64,000 nucleotides of DNA from Pseudoalteromonas piscicida (lineage in GTDB: Bacteria > Pseudomonadota > Gammaproteobacteria > Enterobacterales > Alteromonadaceae): contig NZ_CP021646.1 of NCBI RefSeq assembly GCF_002208135.1, positions 1,967,501-2,031,500 on the forward strand, in the 5' to 3' direction. Within the stretch, counting starts at the first letter, position 1; each line of letters opens with the position of its first letter. This document shows positions 52,711-61,500 of the stretch, in pieces. A program made the translations under genes and the position numbers. Under the pieces are notes generated by a model. It was not told where the DNA came from. It saw only the letters and a list, made by a program, of their open reading frames with translations, and searched no databases.

Positions 52711-55484
52711 GCGAGCAGTTGTACGGCTTAAGTAAACTAGCATTATTAAATACCGCCGGATACGCTAAGTGTGTCATTCCTCTGGATAAAAGCGCGTCAA
52801 TCTGCGCTCCAAATAACACTGGTAAAAGCTCGGTGATCAATGCGCTGCAGTTTCCACTTATCAACGATTTAAGACTGACTGAATGGGATGGTCACGATTT
52901 AGAAGAAACGCGTAAGTTCTACTTCTCTTCTGATCAATCCTATATTTTGCTGGAAGCCAACCTCCCCCACGGCGATGTGGTCATTGGCGTTGCGGGATTG
53001 GGTAAAATCGCCGGTTACGCGCACCAGTTTTTTTGCTATCAAGGCAAATTGAACCTCGATGATTACACCCAAGGTAAAAGTATCATCAAGTACACTAAGC
53101 TCTTTAATCACTTACAGGAAAAACAACTTAAGCCTGTAGAGCTAAAAGCACAAGAACTTAATGCCCTACTCACAGGTGGCGCCACACCATTTGATGGTGA
53201 TATCAACCTGAAGATGATCCCACTGAATAATGTCCAAGATGCGCCTGTATACAAAGAAATATTCCGTCGTATTCTGAATCTGCATAAACTCGGCGCGCAA
53301 GACGTAAAACGCTTTATGCTCAAGGTGTTCGAACGCCATATGTCGAACTCGAAAGTCGACTTTTATGAAGTCTGGCGTCGCGCTTTTGATAAGGTCAACC
53401 GTGCGCGCCGTGAGCTGAATGCGCTGGAGTCGATGCAAGAGCCAATTTCAGCCCTTGAGAAAATGCTTGAAAATGAGGCGGTATTAAAAGGTAAATTAGC
53501 GGCTTACGCCCCGAAACTCGATTTAGCTTTGGTTGAATATGATAACTATCACAACGAGCAAATTGCAGAGCTGGCAACACAGCTAGAAGACATAGAAGCC
53601 GAAAAGCGCGAATTTGAGTCTAAGCAGCAGCTGTACGTCCAACAGTCTCGTGATATCGAGCGTAAGCAAACCCAAATCGAGCAATGGTTTACCGACTTCC
53701 ACGCGTTAAAACGTGAATTTGAACTAACTAATCATGCAACGCTTAAAACCAATTTAACGCTGTTGAAAAAGGAATATGAGCAACTTTCCTTCTCTATTAA
53801 TAGTGCACAGGGGCAAAGTCTCCATACCCTTGATTTTCGCATCAACGAAACACAAAAGCAGATTAAGAGTTTAAAACTGCAACTCAAGAACCTTGAGTTC
53901 AACCTGTTTACTCGTATGCGTGAAGATCTTTCTTTAAAAGAAGTGGAAGAGATCTCGCGGATCTTGAATCCAGATTTGTTATCGTTTTCAACCACCTCTC
54001 AAGGTGAAATTGATATCACTGACGAAGATGCCTTTGGCGCATTTTTAGAGTCGCTATCTAAGTCTGTTCAAGGTGGTGAGCTTAAAGTTCCAGGCGCTAC
54101 CGTTAAGTTGAAAAAACTAAGTCCAGTGCAAATGCAAAGCGGTGAAAACAAAGCCCAACTGCAAGCACAGCTGGAGTCATTACAACAATCACTTAGCGAC
54201 TTGAAGCAACAGCGTGAAGTTGCAGCAAACGTCGCTGAAAAGCAAAAAGAGCGTGATGCGCTTTATGATGAACTCATGGCTACCGAAGCGGCCATGAAGC
54301 GCTTTGAGCAATATCAAACTATGTTGCAATCTGTTGATGCTCAACAAGCACTAAAAGAGCAACTCGAAATGGAACGAGAGCAAGTTGATGAATATTTGCA
54401 TGATATTCAACGTAATGCTGGTTCGATTTCAGACCGCCGCTCTATCATTAAAAGCAAACAAGACTTGTTGGTGCGCCAAGCCGACCGCCTCAAGCAAGTG
54501 AAGTCAGAACGTATCGACCACACACTAGACCTATACTCGGGTAAGCTGGCACCGTACGAAATCGAAATTAACCTAGATTTTGATAACCTCTCTGAAGTGA
54601 TCCACCAGTTTAATAAAGATTGTAATGAGCTAAGAAACTTAGACGTTAATGTGCGTAATACCTACTTGCATATCTACAATGCTGGGATCACTAAGTTTGA
54701 AAACGAGTCAGACGTTACTATTAAGTACCAAAAGCTGATCAGCGCGTATCATAACTTAGATAACGAACGAGATGCCGTCGATAAACAAGCACGAGTGGCG
54801 CTCACTGAAGTGGCCGCAACCATTAAAGGACTGCGTCAAGATTTAGACCGCTTACGCCGAGAGATGAACAGCTTTAACAAAGGCATAAGCCAGCATCGTA
54901 TCTCTAACTTGCAGGCATTCAAAATCAATGTCATCCCTCGTAAGATGCTAGTTGATAGCATAGATACCATTATCAGCACTTCGGATTTATACGAAAAAGG
55001 CGAAAGCTTAGACTTACTGAGCGAGCAGCCTAGTTCAGAGAAATCTGTTAATGAGGCGAAAGACCACATTATCAAACTTGCAAGTGATAAAGCGGGATTG
55101 ACGTTAACCGATCTCTTTGACATTCGCTTTGAAGTGGTCAACCGCGCAGGTGATACTGAGCACTTTGATAAAATTGACTCGGCCGGCTCAAACGGTACGC
55201 GGATCACCATCAAGCTTTTATGTGGCATGCTATTTATTCGCTACCTATTATCTGATCAAGAGCAAGCGATGTATCGTATCCCAATTTACATCGATGAAGC
55301 CGCGGATATCGACCCACAAAACCAAAAGGCCATTATCGAAACCGCACTAAGCTTTGGGTTTGTGCCAATTTTTGCATCGGTGAAACCACAGATCAGCTGT
55401 GACTACTTGGTGCCGATCCGCAGTGTCGCGCAAGGTAGTCAGAATTGGGTGGATGAAAAAGACTGGATAGAGGTGGAACATTAA
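52707..55484 (+). CDS. mksB: MksB: SMC-like ATPase of the Mks condensin
   Basis: A 925-residue protein with SMC architecture. Walker A is in SICAPNNTGKSSVINALQFP (about residue 30-45). Two long coiled-coil arms flank a short hinge around residues 400-480 (VEEISRILNPDLLSFSTTSQGEIDITDED); the second arm is QLESLQQSLSDLKQQREVAANVAEKQ and beyond. The signature region is SAGSNGTRITIKLLCGMLFIRYLL and Walker B YRIPIYIDEAADIDPQNQKAI, near the C-terminus. It organises chromosomal DNA by ATP-driven loop formation. It is shorter than MukB (about 1480), as expected for MksB. Confidence 0.9.
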   Translation: MSEQLYGLSKLALLNTAGYAKCVIPLDKSASICAPNNTGKSSVINALQFPLINDLRLTEWDGHDLEETRKFYFSSDQSYILLEANLPHGDVVIGVAGLGKIAGYAHQFFCYQGKLNLDDYTQGKSIIKYTKLFNHLQEKQLKPVELKAQELNALLTGGATPFDGDINLKMIPLNNVQDAPVYKEIFRRILNLHKLGAQDVKRFMLKVFERHMSNSKVDFYEVWRRAFDKVNRARRELNALESMQEPISALEKMLENEAVLKGKLAAYAPKLDLALVEYDNYHNEQIAELATQLEDIEAEKREFESKQQLYVQQSRDIERKQTQIEQWFTDFHALKREFELTNHATLKTNLTLLKKEYEQLSFSINSAQGQSLHTLDFRINETQKQIKSLKLQLKNLEFNLFTRMREDLSLKEVEEISRILNPDLLSFSTTSQGEIDITDEDAFGAFLESLSKSVQGGELKVPGATVKLKKLSPVQMQSGENKAQLQAQLESLQQSLSDLKQQREVAANVAEKQKERDALYDELMATEAAMKRFEQYQTMLQSVDAQQALKEQLEMEREQVDEYLHDIQRNAGSISDRRSIIKSKQDLLVRQADRLKQVKSERIDHTLDLYSGKLAPYEIEINLDFDNLSEVIHQFNKDCNELRNLDVNVRNTYLHIYNAGITKFENESDVTIKYQKLISAYHNLDNERDAVDKQARVALTEVAATIKGLRQDLDRLRREMNSFNKGISQHRISNLQAFKINVIPRKMLVDSIDTIISTSDLYEKGESLDLLSEQPSSEKSVNEAKDHIIKLASDKAGLTLTDLFDIRFEVVNRAGDTEHFDKIDSAGSNGTRITIKLLCGMLFIRYLLSDQEQAMYRIPIYIDEAADIDPQNQKAIIETALSFGFVPIFASVKPQISCDYLVPIRSVAQGSQNWVDEKDWIEVEH

Positions 55485-55517
55485 TCCCAAGTTAATGTCA
55501 TAGACACAATGATTAAA

Positions 55518-55572
55518 GGATGCTTGTCTCTACCATTTAACGCCTTAACACGTTAAGGTAGAGCAAACATCC
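55518..55572. other. Long hairpin between mksB and the DUF4136 gene
   Basis: GGATGCTTGTCTCTACC at 55518-55534 pairs, with one mismatch and one unpaired base, with GGTAGAGCAAACATCC at 55557-55572. An inner TTAACG / CGTTAA pair caps it. There is no T run, and it ends about 20 bases before the next gene's start. It could be a processing or regulatory hairpin. Confidence 0.6.
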
Positions 55573-55591
55573 GACTAAGGAGTAAAGACAC

Positions 55592-56143
55592 ATGTTTAAG
55601 AATATTGTTATCGCCACTTTGGTGCTGATGTTAGCGGCCTGCGCCAAAACCCCTGATTGGGATTATGATAAGTCTGTACAATTCGCTAACTATAAAACCT
55701 ATGCTTGGTCACCCGAAGCGGACCTAAAAAATAATGGTCGTGAATACCAAGTCAATGACTTAATGGAAAAGCGGATCCGCAGTGCAATTCAAAACGAAAT
55801 GAGCAAACAAGGTTTCACCCTCACCGATCCGCAATCGGCCGACTTACTGGTTAACTATCACGCATCAGTTGATACAAAAATTGAATCTGACTCACTTCAC
55901 ACCACGTATGGTGCGCGTTGGAACTACTGGGGTATTGGTTGGCAAACACAGACCACAACACGTGAATACGAAGTGGGCACGCTTGTACTCGATATGATAG
56001 ACAAAGCGTCTAACCAGCTAGTTTGGCGCGGTGCAAAAGAAGGTCGCTTACGTAGCAACCAATCACCAGATCAAAGAACAGCGTCAATTAACAAAACCAT
56101 TTCAGAATTGCTGGCTAACTTCCCACCACAGCCACAACACTAA
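55592..56143 (+). CDS. DUF4136-family lipoprotein
   Basis: A 183-residue lipoprotein: MFKNIVIATLVLMLAACAKTPDWDYDKSVQFANYKTYAW carries lipobox LAAC and the D-Y-x-x-x-x-x-F-x-x-Y-K-T-Y-x-W motif of DUF4136. The middle LTDPQSADLLVNYHASVDTK and the tail LVWRGAKEGRL fit. AAGGAG precedes the start. Role unknown; family members are outer-membrane-anchored. Confidence 0.88.
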   Translation: MFKNIVIATLVLMLAACAKTPDWDYDKSVQFANYKTYAWSPEADLKNNGREYQVNDLMEKRIRSAIQNEMSKQGFTLTDPQSADLLVNYHASVDTKIESDSLHTTYGARWNYWGIGWQTQTTTREYEVGTLVLDMIDKASNQLVWRGAKEGRLRSNQSPDQRTASINKTISELLANFPPQPQH

Positions 56144-56323
56144 GCGAAAACCGGATCAAGCCTTGGCTTGATCCGAATTCCTCATCTTTATTTTGAAGAT
56201 AAACAGTCTTAAGGTGAATAAGTCTTAATTTTATCTGTCAGGGCTTAATTAAATCCGACTTTCGCATAAGTGCCAAACTCAGCTGTAACTCCACCCAATT
56301 TAGTACAGCTATTTCATAGAATT
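56144..56323. other. Short non-coding spacer ahead of the IS cluster
   Basis: This stretch holds the DUF4136 gene's terminator-like hairpin at 56152-56175 and AT-rich DNA leading into the IS3 remnant. No gene is seen. Confidence 0.5.
56152..56175 (+). terminator. Hairpin after the DUF4136 gene
   Basis: CGGATCAAGCC at 56152-56162 pairs perfectly with GGCTTGATCCG at 56165-56175. T run is weak. It may be a terminator or a small palindromic repeat. Confidence 0.6.
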
Positions 56324-56523
56324 TTATGCAGCCTCTAGATAGCCAATCGGTGTCATATCACCTAGTGAATCATGAAGTCGCTCATAATTATAAATATCTA
56401 ACCACTCATCTGTGATTTCACGTACCTCTTGAAGTGACTCAAACAAGTATAAATCTAGCACTTCTTCACGGTAACTCCGATTAAACCTTTCAACAAAACC
56501 ATTTTGGTAGTAACCGTCGCCTA
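56324..56523 (-). pseudogene. IS3-family transposase (OrfB) C-terminal remnant
   Basis: Reading from the junction at about 56523 down to the TAA at 56324-56326, the minus strand encodes GDGYYQNGFVERFNRSYREE...LYLFESLQEVREITDEWLDIYNYERLHDSL...TPIGYLEAA. This is the end of an IS3-type integrase-core (rve) transposase, including the conserved N-x-x-R/E-R-F-N and Y-N-x-x-R-x-H segments. The remaining gene is absent: it is cut by the IS66 element. Confidence 0.8.
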
Positions 56524-56591
56524 AACCACACCTAGCAGCAGGATGTTATCAACTTATAAAGTAAAGCTCTGATCTCAATTCGGAGTGGAAC

Positions 56592-56903
56592 ATGCCTAAA
56601 CACAAGACCGCGCAGCAATGGCTGCAACTTTTCGAACAGCAGGAGCTTAGTGGCTTGTCTATCACTGATTTTTGCCAGCAGCACAACCTCAGTACAAAAT
56701 CCTTCTATTATCATCGCGCTAAGCATCATAAGAAAAAAGCGCCTCAGAAACCTCAGTCTTCCTTTGTGGCTGCTCAGCCTGCTGTGCCAGCGCCCGTCTC
56801 CCAGCCTCCACTGTTGCAACTCAAACATGGCCAGAGCACGGTATTGCTGCCATCAACAACAGATACCCTTTGGCTCGCAGCACTGCTGAAGGCATTGTCA
56901 TGA
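56592..56903 (+). CDS. tnpA: IS66 accessory protein TnpA
   Basis: A 103-residue protein. KTAQQWLQLFEQQELSGLSITDFCQQHNLSTKSFYYHR is the helix-turn-helix-type IS66 Orf1 signature. Its TGA overlaps the tnpB ATG, so the two are translationally coupled. Confidence 0.88.
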   Translation: MPKHKTAQQWLQLFEQQELSGLSITDFCQQHNLSTKSFYYHRAKHHKKKAPQKPQSSFVAAQPAVPAPVSQPPLLQLKHGQSTVLLPSTTDTLWLAALLKALS

Positions 56904-57244
56904 TCTGCTGGCAAAATAAAGTGGTTTACTTACATCGCCAGCCGGTCGACTTTCGTAAATCCATCAATGGACTTGCGGCGATTGTTGAGCAAGCAATGGC
57001 AACGTCCGCAATGACGGGTAACGTCTTTGCCTTTTGCAATAAAAGTAAGGACAAGCTGAAGGTGCTTTATTGGGATAAAACCGGTTTTGCACTGTGGTAC
57101 AAACGCCTCGAAAAAGACAAGTTTAAATGGCCAGACAAAGAAGACGATGACGTCATTACGCTGACTGCCGAGCAGTGGCAATGGCTACTGTCAGGCTTGT
57201 CCGTCATTGCTCATAAGCCACTCAGTTATGGTTATAACGTATGA
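56900..57244 (+). CDS. tnpB: IS66 accessory protein TnpB (Orf2)
   Basis: Start ATG at 56900 in an ATGA overlap with tnpA; the frame is open further upstream. The 114-residue product has VYLHRQPVDFRKSINGLAAIVEQAM...VFAFCNKSKDKLKVLYWDKTGFALWYKRLEKDKFKWP, the IS66 Orf2 family sequence, at the usual length of about 115. Confidence 0.92.
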   Translation: MICWQNKVVYLHRQPVDFRKSINGLAAIVEQAMATSAMTGNVFAFCNKSKDKLKVLYWDKTGFALWYKRLEKDKFKWPDKEDDDVITLTAEQWQWLLSGLSVIAHKPLSYGYNV

Positions 57245-57324
57245 TCATAACAGCGACTTTTTGAACGTAAAATAATCTAAGTTATTAATTTAAAAACAGT
57301 TAATCTGCTGGTAAAGTAACACTC

Positions 57325-58812
57325 ATGCAAAACGAACTTGATGTATTACGCCAGCAGTTAGCGAAGCAAGAAGAGATCATTGCTCAGCTTCAGGCACGTA
57401 ATAACTACCTCGAAGAACAATTCAGACTGGCCCAGCAAAAACGCTTCGGGGCCAGCAGTGAGTCGCATCCGGCGCAAGCTGACTTATTCAATGAAGCCGA
57501 AACGCTGGTTGAAGAGGTGCCAGAGCAAGACGTTGAAACCATCGAATATCAGCGTAAAAAGCCAACGCGCCAGCCTCTGCCAAAAGACCTCCCCCGCGAG
57601 CGTGTTGTCCATGACATCGACAACAAACAGTGTGGCTGTTGTGGCGGTGAGCTGCACAAAATGGGTGAGGATGTGAGCGAAAAACTGGAGTTTATCCCGG
57701 CCCAAGTCAAAGTCATTGAACATGTCAGGCCAAAATATAGTTGCCGACAGTGTGAAAAAACGCAAACCCAGATCAGGATAGTGCAAGCACCTGTACCACC
57801 TAGTCCAATCCCGAAAGGCATTGCCACGGCGAGTTTGCTCAGCCAGATCATCACCAGCAAATATCAGTACGGTTTACCGCTGTATCGGCAGGAAAGCCTG
57901 TTCAAACAATATGGTATCGCGCTTTGCAGACGCACCATGGCAGACTGGATGATCCGCTGTGCCAGTTTATTCAAACCACTCTACGACAGGCTGCACGACG
58001 TGTTGCTACAGCAACCGGTGATACAGGCCGATGAAACCACGGTTAAGGTGGTGAAAGAAGACAAACAAACTAATTACATGTGGCTGTATTGCAGCGGCAC
58101 GGACTCGCCTGCGCCAGAGGCAAGCATCCCCAATATCGCCCTGTTCGACTATCAGAATAGTCGCGCGGGTCGCTGTCCTGTGGCATTTTTACAGGGCTAC
58201 AACGGCTATCTGCAAGTTGATGGTTATGCAGGTTACGAACAAACACAAGCGACACTGGTTGGTTGCTGGGCACACGCAAGACGCAAGTTCAAAGAAGCTG
58301 CGGATGCGCAGGCCAAAGGTAAAACCGGCAAGGCGAACTGGGCGCTCAACCATATTCAAAAACTATATCGAGTTGAAACAGCGCACAAAACAGCAAGCGC
58401 TGAGGTGCGCCAAGCTGCACGGGCACAGCAAGCGGCTCCGCTGCTGGCACAGTTTAAAACCTGGTTAGATAAATCAGCACAAACGGTGGTTCCAAAATCA
58501 AAGCTGGGCGAGGCTGTCCACTACACGCTAAGACAATGGCCGAAACTTATCCGCTACCTGGATGACGGACACCTAAAGATAGACAACAACCGAGCAGAGC
58601 GCGCAATCAAACCGTTCGTGATAGGGCGAAAGAACTGGCTGTTTAGCTTCACCACAAGTGGCGCTGAAAGCAGCGCAATCCTCTATAGTGTAATCGAAAC
58701 CGCCAGAGCAAACGGCCTGACCCCATTCGACTATGTGATGCACTGCTTAAACGAATTGGCTCAACCACAGTGTGATATCGACAGCTTACTACCCTGGAAT
58801 GTTAATCTCTAG
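57325..58812 (+). CDS. tnpC: IS66 transposase TnpC
   Basis: A 495-residue DDE transposase. The N-terminus is a coiled coil (ELDVLRQQLAKQEEIIAQLQARNNYLEEQFRLAQQKRFGASSE). A zinc ribbon follows (CGCCGGELHKMGEDVSEKLEFIPAQVKVIEHVRPKYSCRQCE). The catalytic domain begins near VIQADETTVKV (D), with a second motif YLQVDGYAGYE (D) and KIDNNRAERAIKPFVIGRKNWLF (E). The gene is intact. Confidence 0.93.
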   Translation: MQNELDVLRQQLAKQEEIIAQLQARNNYLEEQFRLAQQKRFGASSESHPAQADLFNEAETLVEEVPEQDVETIEYQRKKPTRQPLPKDLPRERVVHDIDNKQCGCCGGELHKMGEDVSEKLEFIPAQVKVIEHVRPKYSCRQCEKTQTQIRIVQAPVPPSPIPKGIATASLLSQIITSKYQYGLPLYRQESLFKQYGIALCRRTMADWMIRCASLFKPLYDRLHDVLLQQPVIQADETTVKVVKEDKQTNYMWLYCSGTDSPAPEASIPNIALFDYQNSRAGRCPVAFLQGYNGYLQVDGYAGYEQTQATLVGCWAHARRKFKEAADAQAKGKTGKANWALNHIQKLYRVETAHKTASAEVRQAARAQQAAPLLAQFKTWLDKSAQTVVPKSKLGEAVHYTLRQWPKLIRYLDDGHLKIDNNRAERAIKPFVIGRKNWLFSFTTSGAESSAILYSVIETARANGLTPFDYVMHCLNELAQPQCDIDSLLPWNVNL

Positions 58813-58874
58813 GTGTGGTTCGCTGCACGCTCACTATGTATTTACCATCCGAGGTAACCGTAGCGTAAGTGACA

Positions 58875-59050
58875 TTTCGCAAAAAGTTATACAGTTCACT
58901 GGAAGAGCTCCAAAAGGATCTGGACGAGTGGATAAATTACTACAATAATGACCGAACCCACCAAGGGAAAAATGCTGTGGCAGAACGCCACTTGAAACAT
59001 TATTAGATGGGAAATCGATCTGGGTTGAAAAAAATTTAGCCCAAATCTAG
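58875..59050 (+). pseudogene. IS481-like transposase C-terminal remnant with a frameshift
   Basis: The plus strand encodes LYSSLEELQKDLDEWINYYNNDRTHQGK, then a frame break, then CCGRTPLETLLDGKSIWVEKNLAQI and a TAG at 59048. Read across the break this is the end of an integrase-core transposase of the IS481-like kind. A TGACAG-bearing sequence follows at about 59053 and its complement CTGTCA at about 59082, resembling an IS end. Only the 3' end survives beside the IS66. Confidence 0.75.
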
Positions 59051-59155
59051 GCTGACAGTCACCGATTGAAAAACGGGTAACTGTCAGGTCAAGTCTGAGC
59101 TAGTACACATATACCAACGCGAGCAAAAGATCTCGTTTTCACCCTGTTGATGATA

Positions 59156-59869
59156 TTAAGGCAGACCCGATTGATAGGCCGACATCGCTGTAAGCAGTTT
59201 ATTGAACATCATAATATATTCAATCTCTTCTGGATAAAGGCTTCTCTTAAAAAAATCAAGCTCATCACTATTGAGCACTCCATCTTGGTTAGCATCTGAA
59301 ATATAAAATAAATCCGTAAGCATTAATTCCACATCCGATAAATATAAAGTAACCTGGCTATCGGTCGTTGCTAACGCTTCCTGCTCGCCTTCAAATGCTT
59401 CTCTATTCATGACATAAAGATATCCTATGGATGAAAGCTCTTCCTTAGACAAAGCCGCGTCATGATCAGAATCATTTTCAGCCATTATTCCTCTTGCGAT
59501 GATTAAAACATCACTGGGGTACTTTATCTGGTTTATATTATCAAGTCTTTTTTTTACAGATGAAAACCAGTTGTAAAAACGGTCTATTTGTTCGTTGTCG
59601 GCCTGTTTATTTACCTCAGCATCAACCAATGGCTCACATCTTCCTTCATCAGTGTTCACCTTGGCGACCTCATCGCCGATCGCCTCAATATCAAAATCAT
59701 GTCCTATTAAGTTTTTATTTAAACCCAGCGGCTGAGGTAGTTCCTGCTTTTCCTTATCCAAAACAGCACCCTCCTTGTCTTGCCTTCTGTCAAATGCAGC
59801 CGTGAAAAAAAACACCATCAATGCTACCATTAGATTAGACAAAATAAGCAGTTTTAAAGATATTTTCAT
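59156..59869 (-). CDS. Membrane-anchored EF-hand protein
   Basis: Start at ATG 59869, preceded by GGGAGGTGATA; a longer frame adds 26 residues without a site. The 237-residue product has one N-terminal helix (LKLLILSNLMVALMVFFFTAAF) and then an acidic domain. Two EF-hand loops are clear: DSDHDAALSKEE (about residues 143-154) and DANQDGVLNSDE (near 200). The loops have the D-x-D/N-x-D pattern, so Ca2+ binding is likely. It lies 74 bases after a secreted NAGPA-type gene and probably shares its operon. No homologous family is recognised beyond EF-hand. Confidence 0.75.
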   Translation of the reverse strand: MKISLKLLILSNLMVALMVFFFTAAFDRRQDKEGAVLDKEKQELPQPLGLNKNLIGHDFDIEAIGDEVAKVNTDEGRCEPLVDAEVNKQADNEQIDRFYNWFSSVKKRLDNINQIKYPSDVLIIARGIMAENDSDHDAALSKEELSSIGYLYVMNREAFEGEQEALATTDSQVTLYLSDVELMLTDLFYISDANQDGVLNSDELDFFKRSLYPEEIEYIMMFNKLLTAMSAYQSGLP

Positions 59870-59943
59870 TATCACCTCCCCCATAATCACAGCAGCAAAC
59901 GTGCAGGTTCCTCCATGAACCTTTGTAACAACTCTAATCATCA

Positions 59944-61131
59944 TCAATCAATGACGAGTAAAACGTTTGGAGTTCGTCTATCGACTGATGAATTATAATT
60001 CCCATAAGGGGTCTTGTATTTTGAATTCCAATGACTGACATATGCATTTCCCACTACATCCCCTTTTAATGTGCAAGTTTTTACATTTTTATGGATGCAG
60101 TTTGTTCTACCAGTAGTAGTCGGTGATTGTATAGTTGAAGCACTGAAATTAGCCGCAAGTTGAGAAGAACCACTTCCATCCAACAACATGACGCTGTCAT
60201 ATCCATCGGAAACAGCAAAAAATTTCTTCACATCATCTATCGTCAAGCCTTTTGCACCAGATGCCCGGCCTCCCTGTACCACTAAAAATTTCATTTTATA
60301 TTCACCAATTTTGTAGCCTACCGCAGTTCTTGCAACAGCAGAAGATGCTTTGTCTTGAACAAATTTAGGCAAATAAATTTCACCTCTATCAACTCCATTT
60401 CTGCGAAGTAATACTCCGGAAAAAGCGAGACTTTTAGATTTAATTCTTGGTTCAATATCAAATCTCTTAGAATCATCTAAATCTCCATTGCTATGTATTA
60501 TAAGCGTGGAAAATGGCGCATCATCAACACCTGAAGGAAGCTTCTCCTTGTCCCCAAAGTGTGAGTAATATTTTTTATTTTCATTTGAATATAAGGTGCC
60601 TAGATTTAGGCCACAAGCCTCTTGATAAAGTGGTTTCCACACACTTTGGTTAGTACTTCGATTAGGGAAGGGCGTCAAATCGAAAAAGCCTAGGTTAATC
60701 CCAACTACTTTTTTGTTTGTATTTTTATTATGATAATGGTTTACATAATTGATTACAGGTTTCATTGGTACTAGGTCGTCGCTACGACTAGTGGGCTTGT
60801 ATATACCGTTTTGAAAATTATAGACTTGTTTACACGTCAGACCGATTCCGCTAACACAAAATTGTCTAGCGGTACTGAATGAATTGTCCAGAGAGTCACA
60901 CGCGACATCAAACTCCCCCAGTTTTGGAATTGTAAATTTCACCTTACGTGTATCCTTTATCACTAGTAGAAACCCCTCTAAATTCTTAAAAGAAGTTCCG
61001 TCTGTAGTATTATGATTTTGATCTAATTTGAATAAATCTATATTCGCGCTAAACGCAGTTGTCGATATCAGCCCAATACACAAGCTGACACCTAGTGACA
61101 ATGGAATTTTAGCTAATTTACTATTAATCAT
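59944..61131 (-). CDS. Secreted NAGPA-like phosphodiester glycosidase-domain protein, diverged
   Basis: ATG 61131 with TAGGAG upstream gives 395 residues and a signal peptide (MINSKLAKIPLSLGVSLCIGLISTTAFSA). NAGPA-type blocks are present in altered form: VVGINLGFFDL (usually N-G-G-F/Y-F), AVGYKIGEYKMKFLVVQGG, a core SDGYDSVMLLDGSGSSQLAANF (usually L-D-G-G-G-S-S) and the tail DRRTPNVLLVID. There are five or more cysteines in the mature protein. NAGPA-domain enzymes remove N-acetylglucosamine from phosphodiesters; the substrate here is unknown. Co-directional with the EF-hand gene. Confidence 0.75.
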   Translation of the reverse strand: MINSKLAKIPLSLGVSLCIGLISTTAFSANIDLFKLDQNHNTTDGTSFKNLEGFLLVIKDTRKVKFTIPKLGEFDVACDSLDNSFSTARQFCVSGIGLTCKQVYNFQNGIYKPTSRSDDLVPMKPVINYVNHYHNKNTNKKVVGINLGFFDLTPFPNRSTNQSVWKPLYQEACGLNLGTLYSNENKKYYSHFGDKEKLPSGVDDAPFSTLIIHSNGDLDDSKRFDIEPRIKSKSLAFSGVLLRRNGVDRGEIYLPKFVQDKASSAVARTAVGYKIGEYKMKFLVVQGGRASGAKGLTIDDVKKFFAVSDGYDSVMLLDGSGSSQLAANFSASTIQSPTTTGRTNCIHKNVKTCTLKGDVVGNAYVSHWNSKYKTPYGNYNSSVDRRTPNVLLVID

Positions 61132-61500
61132 GATATCGCTCCTAAACATTAAGAATAATCAAACAGCACCGCAAAAACATTAACCATCTACACACTCTTA
61201 ATTATAGAAAGCAACACAAACCAAAGATCACGGCACCCAACCTACCAAAATTAAAACGCACAAAAAACCATGATAAATAAAACCAAATACCAATAATATA
61301 TTCAAATAAAAATATAAAAACCGTTTTAGTATTATTTTTCTCAATTAAGTAGAATGCGCGCTCTTATTCATGGTAGAACAATAAATAACTTTACAATTTC
61401 AATACTAAAAAATTCTAATTCCAACCATTCCTCCCACATCAACACTGCGTCTATACCATGATGATAAAAAGGCAGTTTTGTTTAATTTATAAAGCATTCA
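61132..61500. other. AT-rich spacer between the two NAGPA-like genes
   Basis: A 369-base AT-rich stretch with poly-A-like tracts and no ORF, hairpin or repeat that I can support. It probably contains the promoter of the downstream NAGPA/EF-hand pair. Confidence 0.55.

Larger units (their letters stand above)
56524..58820 (+). mobile_element. IS66-family insertion sequence
   Basis: About 2.3 kb with tnpA, tnpB and tnpC in standard order and spacing. The best end candidates are a perfect 12-bp inverted repeat: AACCACACCTAG at 56524-56535 and CTAGGTGTGGTT at 58809-58820. The right one overlaps the tnpC stop, which is unusual, so the true ends may lie slightly further out. The flanking 8 bases do not match, so no target duplication is evident and the flanks belong to different IS remnants. 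Confidence 0.8.

Noticed and set aside
50913..55484. Wadjet plasmid-defence system
   Set aside because: Three Mks-type genes are present but there is no JetD/MksG nuclease gene before or after them.
56870..56899. Upstream extension of tnpB
   Set aside because: The extra residues arise from the tnpA coding region; the ATGA overlap at 56900 is the usual IS66 start.
57484..57860. Two long antisense frames inside tnpC
   Set aside because: They lie opposite the conserved zinc-ribbon part of the IS66 transposase and show no recognisable protein features.
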